Assembly (NCBI GenBank): GCA_018657475.1
Contig: JABHXC010000050.1
Coordinates: forward strand, 1-43,778
Source: Candidatus Woesearchaeota archaeon
GTDB lineage: Archaea > Nanobdellota > Nanobdellia > Woesearchaeales > GW2011-AR9
Length of the DNA stretch: 43,778 nt
Reading direction: 5' to 3'
Shown: one piece after another, positions 18,363 to 26,448 of the stretch
Layout: every line of letters starts with the position of its first letter
Numbering within the stretch: the first letter of the stretch is position 1
Position numbers and translations under genes: made by a program
Notes under the pieces: generated by a model
Databases searched by the model: none
Told to the model about the DNA's origin: nothing
Seen by the model: only the letters and a program-made list of their open reading frames with translations

Positions 18363-18775
18363 TGGTAAGACTCTTTGAAGAGTATTTAGAGGATGGCATT
18401 GTTAAAACAAAATCTCCAGAGTTCTCAAGAGCAACTTCGTTAGAAAAAGAAGCAAGAAAATCAATCACAATTCTGCAAGAATTTATTGAAAAGATAGGAA
18501 TTCAGGATAATAATGCCAATTACATCATTAAAAATGTGTACGATATTATCATGGAATTAATAAGGGCAAAAATGTTTCGTGAAGGATTTAGTTCCGTTGG
18601 CAAAGGAGCACATGAAGCAGAAGTTGCATATCTGCAAAAACTTGGGTTTAAAGATATAGATGTTGAGTTTGTAAATCAATTACGGTTTTTTAGAAATGGA
18701 ATACTTTATTATGGAAAAAGTTTTGATAAAGAATATGCAAAAAAAGTTGTTGAATTTTTAAATGAAAAATTCTAA
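18362..18775 (+). CDS. HEPN-domain protein partner of MNT
   Basis: Helical; VNQLRFFRNGILYYGK near the C-terminus at the HEPN RX4-6H position; coupled to MNT. Confidence 0.75.
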   Translation: MVRLFEEYLEDGIVKTKSPEFSRATSLEKEARKSITILQEFIEKIGIQDNNANYIIKNVYDIIMELIRAKMFREGFSSVGKGAHEAEVAYLQKLGFKDIDVEFVNQLRFFRNGILYYGKSFDKEYAKKVVEFLNEKF

Positions 18776-18814
18776 TGCATAATGTTTTTAAAATGATTAA
18801 TTTCTGTAGAGAGT

Positions 18815-19453
18815 ATGGAGGAAATTACTATGATATCAGAAAAGAATTTTCTGGAACCATCTCATTCCTCAGGAGGAATTTCAATGCAATTACCACAAAT
18901 TAATTCACCGGCACCTGCATTTAGCGCAGAAGCATATCATAACAATGATACAAAGAAGGTTAACTTATCTGACTACAAAGGAAAATGGGTAGTTTTAGTA
19001 TTTTACCCCGCAGATTTTACATTTATCTGTCCAACAGAATTAGGAGATTTAGCAGACCATTATCAAGAATTTGTTAACTTGGGTGCAGAAGTGTTATCTG
19101 TTTCAACAGACACAGTCTTTGTACATAAAGCATGGCATGACAATTCTCAAACTATTGGGAAAATTACATTTCCAATGTTAGCTGATCCTACAGGAAACAT
19201 GTGTAAATCGTATGGAACTTATATTGCTTCAGAAGGATTGTCTTTACGTGGAACTTTTGTTATTGATCCTGACGGTGTTTTGAAAGCATTTGAGATTCAT
19301 GATAATTCTATTGGAAGGTCTTCTGCTGAGTTATTACGGAAATTAAAAGCAGCTCAATTTGTTCGTTCAAATGGCGGAGAAGTTTGTCCAGCTAATTGGC
19401 AACCTGGGAAAAGTACTTTAAAACCTGGATTAGATTTAGTTGGAAAGATATAG
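18815..19453 (+). CDS. 2-Cys peroxiredoxin (AhpC/Prx1 type); start could be 18815, 18830 or 18884
   Basis: VLVFYPADFTFICPTEL peroxidatic Cys and GGEVCPANWQPGKSTLKPGLDLVGKI resolving Cys. Confidence 0.95.
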   Translation: MEEITMISEKNFLEPSHSSGGISMQLPQINSPAPAFSAEAYHNNDTKKVNLSDYKGKWVVLVFYPADFTFICPTELGDLADHYQEFVNLGAEVLSVSTDTVFVHKAWHDNSQTIGKITFPMLADPTGNMCKSYGTYIASEGLSLRGTFVIDPDGVLKAFEIHDNSIGRSSAELLRKLKAAQFVRSNGGEVCPANWQPGKSTLKPGLDLVGKI

Positions 19454-19544
19454 GGGGTCATTTTTAGGTGATATTTTTGATTTATATGTAAATGGGTGTT
19501 AAGTTGAATTGATAATCAAAACCAACAAAGAAAAGGGAGGCGTT

Positions 19545-19958
19545 TTAATTATATAAATTTACCAAATCTTTTGTCTTCAGTGTAATCACTTTGTCTTGCT
19601 TCCCAAAATGACGATCATCAGACCAAATAATAGCACTATCCTGACTTAATGCTGCTGCAATAAACGTTACATCTTCTGGATCAATATGTTCCATAATCCG
19701 TTTAGCGTTATCCCAATAACATAATAATTCTTCATCGGGAATAATTCTTATGAATTTTAACAAAGAATGAAACAACTTGAGAAAATCAATATCAGAGAGT
19801 CCTGATTTTTTTTGGATGAGTTGTTTATACTTTCGTATCTTTTGTAAAGACTTCTCAGGAAAACAAAACTCTTGCTCATAAGTTAATAAAATTTCTCTTG
19901 TAGTTGAATCTTTAATTAAAGCAGAAAGAAAAACATTAACATCAATAATGATGATCAT
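19545..19958 (-). CDS. PIN-domain toxin, VapC-like
   Basis: IIIDVNVFLSALI, DPEDVTFIAAALSQDSAIIWSDDRHF acidic PIN pattern; overlaps the antitoxin gene. Confidence 0.82.
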   Translation of the reverse strand: MIIIIDVNVFLSALIKDSTTREILLTYEQEFCFPEKSLQKIRKYKQLIQKKSGLSDIDFLKLFHSLLKFIRIIPDEELLCYWDNAKRIMEHIDPEDVTFIAAALSQDSAIIWSDDRHFGKQDKVITLKTKDLVNLYN

Positions 19959-20176
19959 TTATTTAGATCTGCAAATGTTTCTGCCTTAATTTTTTTTGAG
20001 ATATCATCTACGTCTTTTTTTGTTAACTTACTTTTACTTGCAATCTTATTCATTGCATCCAACAGCTCAACCTTTCGAGAAATTGATTTTCTCACTACTT
20101 CGCTCCATCTAATTTCTGAATGGAGTTTCATTCTTGCATGTAAATCATTTGGAATAGCTAATGTTATATTGGTCAT
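19955..20176 (-). CDS. VapB-like antitoxin (ribbon-helix-helix type)
   Basis: MTNITLAIPNDLHARMKLHSEIRWSEVVRKSISRKVE; 4-nt overlap with the PIN gene. Confidence 0.8.
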   Translation of the reverse strand: MTNITLAIPNDLHARMKLHSEIRWSEVVRKSISRKVELLDAMNKIASKSKLTKKDVDDISKKIKAETFADLNK

Positions 20177-20181
20177 TTATA

Positions 20182-20211
20182 TCACCTAAGTGAGAATATG
20201 TGATTACACTT
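20182..20211 (-). promoter_or_regulatory. candidate operator of the vapBC-like operon
   Basis: AAGTG-N14-CACTT (20188-20211) and TCAC-N4-GTGA (20182-20193) between a TTTAAATA box and the antitoxin start. Confidence 0.4.
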
Positions 20212-20401
20212 ATTTAAATCTTTTGGTAAATTTTTTCAAAACATTTTATTATTGGTTCTTATGTCATACTTTCTGCCAAACATAAAATTAGAGGAAGATA
20301 ACAAGCCCCAGATCCAATATTCATAATTGAGAAAAAATAAAAATTAGTTTGTTTAGAAAATTGCAGCAAGTTTTATATGTGAATTATAACAGATTAATAC
20401 T

Positions 20402-20749
20402 ATGGATTATGCTACAAGCTATTTAGAAAAAATAGTAAAAATAAAAGTTGATCGTCCTCTTGGAACTAAACATCCAAAATGGGATTATATTTATCCAATA
20501 AATTATGGTTTTGTGCCAAACACTAAAGCGCCAGATGGATGTGAAATAGATGCTTACATTCTTGGAGTTGAAGAACCATTAGAAGAATTTACTGGAAAAT
20601 GTATAGCAGTGATACACAGAACAAATGATGAAGATGATAAACTAATTATTGTAGCAGAAAATGTTTCTTTTTCAGATGAAGAAATTAAAAAACTAACTGA
20701 ATTTCAAGAAAAGTTTTTTGAATCAAAAATAATTAGAACAAAATACTGA
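20402..20749 (+). CDS. short inorganic-pyrophosphatase-family protein
   Basis: VDRPLGTKHPKWDYIYPINYGFVPNTKAPDGCEIDAYILGVEEPLEEFTGKCIAVIHR; 115 aa, the short PPase-like form. Confidence 0.8.
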   Translation: MDYATSYLEKIVKIKVDRPLGTKHPKWDYIYPINYGFVPNTKAPDGCEIDAYILGVEEPLEEFTGKCIAVIHRTNDEDDKLIIVAENVSFSDEEIKKLTEFQEKFFESKIIRTKY

Positions 20750-20759
20750 TAATCAAAAC

Positions 20760-21347
20760 CTACATTCCAAAATTATAATCTTTCATATCAGTCTTTTTAC
20801 TTTTTCTAATTCTAACGAAAGCTTTAGCATACTCTTGTAATACCCCTAAAGCATGAGATAATCTTTTCTTAAGATAGAAATCTGCTTTGTTAGTTTCATC
20901 TAGTTTAGTATCGTTTAACATATCATTAACATCTCTAACAATGATATGTTCTGGGATGTAACATAAATAGTTATTTTTATACGAACTCATTCTTAACTCA
21001 GCTACAGGATATGCTCCACCTCTAGAAGCTGAAACTGTAACAATTAACGCAGGTTTATGTGCTAATTCATGACCACATAATAAAAATAAATTTTTTAATC
21101 CTGAAGGAACCATACCGCCCCATTCTGGAGAAATTACTACTAACGCATCTGCTTGTTGTAGTTTTCGTTTGTATGGTGCCCATTTCTTTTTAATTGAAGC
21201 ATCTCCCCATAATGGAAGAGGATTGTTAGCTAAATCAATGATAGTTACCGTTTCTTTTAATTTTCTTAATTCGTTAGCTATGTACTTACCAACTTTAGTT
21301 GATTGTGAACCTTTTCTATGAGAACCTATGATTATTGCGTATTTCAT
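20760..21347 (-). CDS. NADPH-dependent FMN reductase / flavodoxin-like
   Basis: YAIIIGSHRKGSQSTKVGKYIANEL, DALVVISPEWGGMVPSGLKNLF, KPALIVTVSASRGG. Confidence 0.85.
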   Translation of the reverse strand: MKYAIIIGSHRKGSQSTKVGKYIANELRKLKETVTIIDLANNPLPLWGDASIKKKWAPYKRKLQQADALVVISPEWGGMVPSGLKNLFLLCGHELAHKPALIVTVSASRGGAYPVAELRMSSYKNNYLCYIPEHIIVRDVNDMLNDTKLDETNKADFYLKKRLSHALGVLQEYAKAFVRIRKSKKTDMKDYNFGM

Positions 21348-21366
21348 TTCTATGAATACCTCTTTT

Positions 21367-21777
21367 CTATTTTAGATACTTATCTTTAAGTATATTAATT
21401 ATTTGTTTAATCTCTTCTATGTTATCTTTAACTTCTTCAGAAGATATTGAAGTCCCATAATAATTAAGTTTATTTCTTAACTTTCTAAAGCGATCAAATT
21501 TTTGAGCTAAAGGAGATTCGTTTTTATCAATCAAAAAATAAACAAAAGCTTCATGGGAATAAACTTTATAGCCTTCCTTACTGGCAATTGCTTCTAATAA
21601 GCTTCTCAATGTATCATAATAAGAGATCATTACTTTTCTAGCAGAATTTTTGTTTATTGGAAGATTGTTTAAGAAGATTAAATCTGCATCTGCACATTTA
21701 ATTAATGAGCTAATTAAGGCTTGGTCTGGTAAAGATTTCTTTACTTTCCCTTGCTTGATAAAACTTTCAAAGTTCAT
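21367..21777 (-). CDS. HEPN-domain protein (second pair)
   Basis: KFDRFRKLRNKLNYYGTSIS at the RX4-6H position; ATGA overlap with upstream HTH-MNT. Confidence 0.72.
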   Translation of the reverse strand: MNFESFIKQGKVKKSLPDQALISSLIKCADADLIFLNNLPINKNSARKVMISYYDTLRSLLEAIASKEGYKVYSHEAFVYFLIDKNESPLAQKFDRFRKLRNKLNYYGTSISSEEVKDNIEEIKQIINILKDKYLK

Positions 21778-22292
21778 TCAAATACCTCTAAAAAACCTTC
21801 TAAAACAAACCCATTAATTATGTTATTCATTAATTGTGGATTTTGTTTAATAAATTCTTTTTTTGAAAAATTAAATAATTGAATTTTGTGTTTCAGTTTC
21901 TTTTCAAATTTATCTAATTTTGGTTCTTCTTTTTTAGAAGTTATTACACAAAGATCAATATCACTTGAGGAGATATTATCTGCTTTCCTAAAACTACCAA
22001 AGAGAATTATAGCAGAAGGATAATTGTAATATTCGTTAAGATAATCAATTAAACCAGATGTCCTAATATTTTTGAGATTATAAAAAAATTTTAAATCACG
22101 ATAAGATTTATTTTCAGTGTTAGCTTTGTACAAAAGATGATTTCTTTCTTTTTTACTGGTTAGTAAGCTTTCTTTCTTAAATTTCTTTAACTTATTTGAG
22201 ACTGTCGTTGGAGACTTCTTAGTAAGCCTAGCTACTTCCCTTACATGAAATTCCTGTCCAGGATTGTCCAAAAATATTGACCAAATGTCCAT
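21774..22292 (-). CDS. HTH-MNT nucleotidyltransferase (second pair)
   Basis: HTH (HVREVARLTKKSPTTVSNKLKKFKKESLL) and LFGSFRKADNISSSDIDLCVITS. Confidence 0.82.
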   Translation of the reverse strand: MDIWSIFLDNPGQEFHVREVARLTKKSPTTVSNKLKKFKKESLLTSKKERNHLLYKANTENKSYRDLKFFYNLKNIRTSGLIDYLNEYYNYPSAIILFGSFRKADNISSSDIDLCVITSKKEEPKLDKFEKKLKHKIQLFNFSKKEFIKQNPQLMNNIINGFVLEGFLEVFE

Positions 22293-22311
22293 TTTAAATT
22301 ACAGTTGTCCA
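22255..22311. promoter_or_regulatory. four TGTCCA repeats around the HTH-MNT start codon
   Basis: TGTCCA begins at 22255, 22265, 22286 and 22306 (spacings 10, 21, 20 bp). Confidence 0.55.
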
Positions 22312-22405
22312 GTTATTGAGACATTTATAAAGCTTTTGGTTTAAAAGTAAGAATATTTTCTTCTTCGATAACCTTATATTATAGAACTGTATTATCTTTC
22401 TTACT

Positions 22406-23377
22406 ATGCTAATAGAAATATTTACTATTTTGGCAGGCGTTGTTATAATTCTAGCACTAGCAGAGATTATTGTTATGAGAAGTATTAGTGTAGCAAGTCA
22501 CTTCGGCGTTTCTGGTACATTCGTTGGATTAACCGTACTTTCTATCGGCACAAGTATTCCTGAAATTATGACCCATATTGTGGGAAGTATTGAAATTGTT
22601 AGTGATCCAACGATACTAAACACAATGTCAAGTTTACTCATTGGCACAAATATTGGTTCTGACATTTTTCAACAAAATTTCATTTTAGGAATTGTTGGGT
22701 TGTTGGGAGCGGTTTATGTGGTAAAGAAAAACTTGTTAAGTGAAGTTGGAGGATTAATTCTTGCGGCATTACTTGTATGGTTCTTTTCGTTTGGTGGATT
22801 TATCAGCAGAATTGAAGGAGCAGTGTTATTGTTAGCTTATGTTGCTTATCTAATTTACATCAAACGTACAACCATGCGGTCAAAAGAACTAGCTTTGAAC
22901 CACCTTACTAAACGAAAAGTATGGAGTTCTGGATTATTAGTGTTATTTTGTTTTATTATTATGGCAATGGTTTCTTATCAAGTATTAAACGCTTCAACAG
23001 TATTAGTTGAGTTATTACCTATATCTGCATCATTCTTTGGATTATTGATTTTAGGAATTGCTACTGCACTGCCAGAATTAACTACAGCATTAGTTGCTGC
23101 ATTAAAACATAAGAAAGATATTTCCGCCGGAGTATTAATTGGTAGTAACATCACTAACCCATTATTTGGAATTGGGTTAGGAGCTATGATTTCTACTTAC
23201 ACCGTTCCTTCTGTAGTTATTTGGTATGATTTACCATTCAAATTAATTACTGCATTTTTTATATTCTATTTTCTTTTTAGAAATGAAAAATTGAATAAAT
23301 GGGAAGCAGTAGTGTTAATTCTATTGTTCTTAGTTTATTTAGTTGTAAGGTTGTTTCTGTTCCCTGTAGACTTTTAG
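22406..23377 (+). CDS. Na+/Ca2+ exchanger-family (CaCA) membrane protein
   Basis: Two alpha-repeats: FVGLTVLSIGTSIPEIMTHIVGSIE...LLIGTNIGSDIFQQN and GIATALPELTTALVAALKHKKDISAGVLIGSNITNPLFGIG. Confidence 0.92.
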   Translation: MLIEIFTILAGVVIILALAEIIVMRSISVASHFGVSGTFVGLTVLSIGTSIPEIMTHIVGSIEIVSDPTILNTMSSLLIGTNIGSDIFQQNFILGIVGLLGAVYVVKKNLLSEVGGLILAALLVWFFSFGGFISRIEGAVLLLAYVAYLIYIKRTTMRSKELALNHLTKRKVWSSGLLVLFCFIIMAMVSYQVLNASTVLVELLPISASFFGLLILGIATALPELTTALVAALKHKKDISAGVLIGSNITNPLFGIGLGAMISTYTVPSVVIWYDLPFKLITAFFIFYFLFRNEKLNKWEAVVLILLFLVYLVVRLFLFPVDF

Positions 23378-23751
23378 ATCTTGGGACACATTTTTCTCAC
23401 AGTCTTAATTCCAACGTACCGTGGACCAAACAAGCGATACGATAAAGAAGAAAAAACAGCATTTGTTAAAATTTTTGTGGCAGAGACTGGGAGTAAAGAA
23501 CTGTTCTTCAAACCATGATAACCTACAATTTGTAATACATCATAGTCTCCTCTTGTTCCTTCTTTTTTAAATTGAGGCAGCTCTCCGAGATTATGAACTA
23601 TCCCACCTTTCTTTACTGCACGATCGTATAAACGTGCAAGTGCTAATAATCCATGTTTATCATCTTTATCGGCGCAGGGTAAAGGGCCAAATCTGCAGAT
23701 TACAAAACCGATAAGTTCTTCTAATTTTATTTTTCGAGGTAATTTTCCCAT
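23374..23751 (-). CDS. hypothetical protein
   Basis: 125-aa ORF between convergent/divergent neighbours; no family recognised. Confidence 0.6.
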   Translation of the reverse strand: MGKLPRKIKLEELIGFVICRFGPLPCADKDDKHGLLALARLYDRAVKKGGIVHNLGELPQFKKEGTRGDYDVLQIVGYHGLKNSSLLPVSATKILTNAVFSSLSYRLFGPRYVGIKTVRKMCPKI

Positions 23752-23844
23752 GAATAGAAGTAATAAGTAGTTGTATTTATAGTTTACTTCAACTTACATT
23801 GAACTTATCAAAATGTATTTAAAAGGAAAGAGTAAATTAATTGT

Positions 23845-24552
23845 ATGGCAAAAAACAAATTCCTGTTAGTAGACTTGAACGAAAAAAAGACAAAGAAGTT
23901 AGCTAATACTATAACTTCGGATACTAGTAGGAAAATTCTTTCATACTTAGCTGAAAAAGATGATACTGAAGCTAATATGTCAAAAGAGTTAGGTATGCCT
24001 ATCTCCACAGTACATTATCATTTACAGAAATTGCAAGAAGCACAATTAGTCACAGTAGATGAATTTCATTATTCTAAAAAAGGTAGGGAAGTTAACCATT
24101 ACAAATTAGCTAACAAGTATATTATCATTGCACCTAAGAAAGTTGTTGGATTAAAACAGAAATTGCGGGAAATTCTTCCTGTTGGTTTAATTGCATTAGG
24201 GGTAAGTGCAGTGGTTAAAGTTGCTACATTATTTGAAAAACCATTAGTTGAGACAGTTTCTGAAGCAGCTCCTATACTAAAAACGGTTAGTGAAGGGGCT
24301 CGTGATGCAGTTGTATCTTCTACTGCAGAGGTAGTGGCGGATTCTGTATCTAGTTCTACAGCAGAAGTTATAATGGATACTGTTGCTCCAGAAGTGTTCA
24401 TGGAAGCTGAACCAGTGATTGCATCAGGAGTTGAACCATTAAGTTATGTGACACCTTGGGAACCTGGAATTGCATTCTGGGTATTTGTTGGAGCATTAGC
24501 TACAGTAGCCATTTATGCAGTGTATGTGTTAATTAAAAATAGAAAAAGATAA
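23845..24552 (+). CDS. ArsR-like wHTH regulator with hydrophobic C-terminal segments (probably membrane-tethered)
   Basis: TSDTSRKILSYLAEKDDTEANMSKELGMPISTVHYHLQKLQEAQLV wHTH; hydrophobic stretches ILPVGLIALGVSAVVKVATLF and IAFWVFVGALATVAIYAVYVLI followed by KNRKR. Confidence 0.82.
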   Translation: MAKNKFLLVDLNEKKTKKLANTITSDTSRKILSYLAEKDDTEANMSKELGMPISTVHYHLQKLQEAQLVTVDEFHYSKKGREVNHYKLANKYIIIAPKKVVGLKQKLREILPVGLIALGVSAVVKVATLFEKPLVETVSEAAPILKTVSEGARDAVVSSTAEVVADSVSSSTAEVIMDTVAPEVFMEAEPVIASGVEPLSYVTPWEPGIAFWVFVGALATVAIYAVYVLIKNRKR

Positions 24553-24555
24553 CTT
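24533..24555. repeat. 23-bp direct repeat, copy 1 (3' end of the ArsR-like gene)
   Basis: TTAAAAATAGAAAAAGATAACTT, identical to 25625-25647. Confidence 0.9.
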
Positions 24556-25588
24556 AATCGTTAAAAATTTTCTCAACTAGGCCAAATGTTTTCTTTTTAC
24601 AATCTAATCTTGCTCTAATTCCTAACGGCAAAATCCATTGCGGATCTGTATGACCAAAATCCATATTTGAGACTATAGGAAGAGAAGAATTTTGAAACTC
24701 TTCCCTAACTAGTTTAAGCACATTTTCATCTAATTCTTGTTTTTCTTTATCAGAATAGTCTCTCGGTCTTCCAATAAGTAAAGCAGAGATTCTATCAAAA
24801 ATTCCCATTATGCCGTAATTTCTCAACATATACTTGAAACTATCAGGAGTAGGTTTTTCTTCAGAAGTTTCTAAAAAGAATACTTTGCCTTCCCAAAAAT
24901 CTTTACTGGGCCAGTAATCGGTGCCTTTCATCATCTCAAAAACTTCAACACAACCTCCAAACAACTCTCCCTCTACAACAGTATCTCCCTGAAGCCAGTT
25001 CCATCCATTGTTAGTTTGCATCTCTTTAGTTTTACCTACATTAGCAGGGACACTCCAATCTGTGTAACCTTCACAGTAAGTTGGAAACGGCAAATAGAAA
25101 TTATCTTCCGGATTATCAAATAATACCCCCCTAATGTGCTTTTGAAATTCACTTCCTAAAGAGTTCCATTGAGAAAAACCAGCCATTATCGCTGGACCAT
25201 TTAAAGTAACTAACCCTAACTGATTTAAATATGAATTTAAAATCGTAGTATCAGAATAACCAATTATTGTTTTTGGATTTCTTTTAATTAATTCAACATC
25301 TAAAAAAGGAAGTATTCTAATAGAATCATCACCCCCTATTGTTGTAAAAAGAGCTTTTACCTCCGGATCTGCAAACGCATCATTAATGTCTTTAGCTCTA
25401 AACTTTGGATTTTTGTAGAGATAATCTGCTTCTTTTCTAGCAGAAGGGTATTCTTTAATTCTAAGTCCTAAGCTTTCCAAAGTTTTTATTCCTGATTCGT
25501 ACACATTTGGGAAAACGCTTGGTCCTCCCCAAGAAGGTGAAACTATTGCAACTGTGTCTCCTGGTTTCAACTTAACTGATTTTATCAT
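24554..25588 (-). CDS. S66-family serine peptidase (LD-carboxypeptidase / MccF-like)
   Basis: LKPGDTVAIVSPSWGG, FTTIGGDDSIRILPFLD, IIGYSDTTILNSYL, GKVFFLETSEEKPTPDSFKYMLRNYG. Confidence 0.9.
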   Translation of the reverse strand: MIKSVKLKPGDTVAIVSPSWGGPSVFPNVYESGIKTLESLGLRIKEYPSARKEADYLYKNPKFRAKDINDAFADPEVKALFTTIGGDDSIRILPFLDVELIKRNPKTIIGYSDTTILNSYLNQLGLVTLNGPAIMAGFSQWNSLGSEFQKHIRGVLFDNPEDNFYLPFPTYCEGYTDWSVPANVGKTKEMQTNNGWNWLQGDTVVEGELFGGCVEVFEMMKGTDYWPSKDFWEGKVFFLETSEEKPTPDSFKYMLRNYGIMGIFDRISALLIGRPRDYSDKEKQELDENVLKLVREEFQNSSLPIVSNMDFGHTDPQWILPLGIRARLDCKKKTFGLVEKIFND

Positions 25589-25624
25589 TTACAAAATGAG
25601 AGAAATCAAACTATTTAAGCATTG

Positions 25625-25647
25625 TTAAAAATAGAAAAAGATAACTT
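25625..25647. repeat. 23-bp direct repeat, copy 2 (upstream of the S66 gene)
   Basis: TTAAAAATAGAAAAAGATAACTT, exact copy of 24533-24555. Confidence 0.9.
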
Positions 25648-25716
25648 CAACTGTTTTTGAAGCTTACTTTACAATATATATACTACCCTACATTCTAACT
25701 TATTGGTGATCAAAAA

Positions 25717-26442
25717 ATGAAACAAAATAACTTAATAATCGGACTTGGCATTGTTGCTATCTTACTTTTAGGGGTAATGGTATTCCAAGTAGGACAAAAA
25801 GACATAGTAATTCAACAACCTGGACAGTCAGGGATAAGTGTTACCGGAAGTGCTGATTTATCAATAATGCCCGATCAAGCTAAGATCGTTGTAAGTGTTG
25901 AAACTGAAAGAGATGATGTTAAAGTCGCACAAGACATTAACACAGCAAATAGTAACAAACTTATGGATGCACTTAAAGCGGCAGGTATTAAAGAAGCAGA
26001 CATTGCTACAACTGGATACAATATTTATGATAGGTATCGATACAGAGAAGACACTACAACAAAATATGTTGTTGACCATACTATTGAAATTACTGTTAAT
26101 GACATAAGTAAAGTTGGAGAGATTTTAGAGTTAGCAGTTAAAAACGGTGCTAACAATGTTAATAATGTTAGATTTACATTGTCAGAAGAACTTGAAGAAG
26201 ACGCAAGAGCACAACTCTTAGAACAAGCAAGTGAAGCTGCAGAAGATAAAGCAAAAGCAATTGCTAAAGAACTTAGTGTTAATGTAGGAAAAGTAGTAAG
26301 TGTAAGTGAAAATTCATACAACCCACCAATCTACTATGCAAGAGCAGAATCTTTTGATATGGTTGCTTCATCAGCCCCAGAAATTGCACCAGAACAAGTT
26401 GATGTACGAGTACAACTAAATGTTGTGTTTGCAGTCAACTAA
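25717..26442 (+). CDS. SIMPL-domain (DUF541) exported protein
   Basis: N-terminal signal/TM; GISVTGSADLSIMPDQAKIVVSVETERDDVKVAQDINTANSNKLMDALKAAGI; ends VDVRVQLNVVFAVN. Confidence 0.9.
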   Translation: MKQNNLIIGLGIVAILLLGVMVFQVGQKDIVIQQPGQSGISVTGSADLSIMPDQAKIVVSVETERDDVKVAQDINTANSNKLMDALKAAGIKEADIATTGYNIYDRYRYREDTTTKYVVDHTIEITVNDISKVGEILELAVKNGANNVNNVRFTLSEELEEDARAQLLEQASEAAEDKAKAIAKELSVNVGKVVSVSENSYNPPIYYARAESFDMVASSAPEIAPEQVDVRVQLNVVFAVN

Positions 26443-26448
26443 ATTTTT

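Noticed and set aside
20402-20749. Truncated inorganic pyrophosphatase as a pseudogene
   Set aside because: The YGFVPNTKAPDGCEIDAYILG pattern and full-length 115 aa fit a known short PPase-like family, with no frameshift seen.
19508-20761. 14-nt direct repeat TGATAATCAAAACC flanking vapBC and the PPase gene
   Set aside because: Exact 14-mers recur by chance in a 43-kb AT-rich window; no other insertion evidence.
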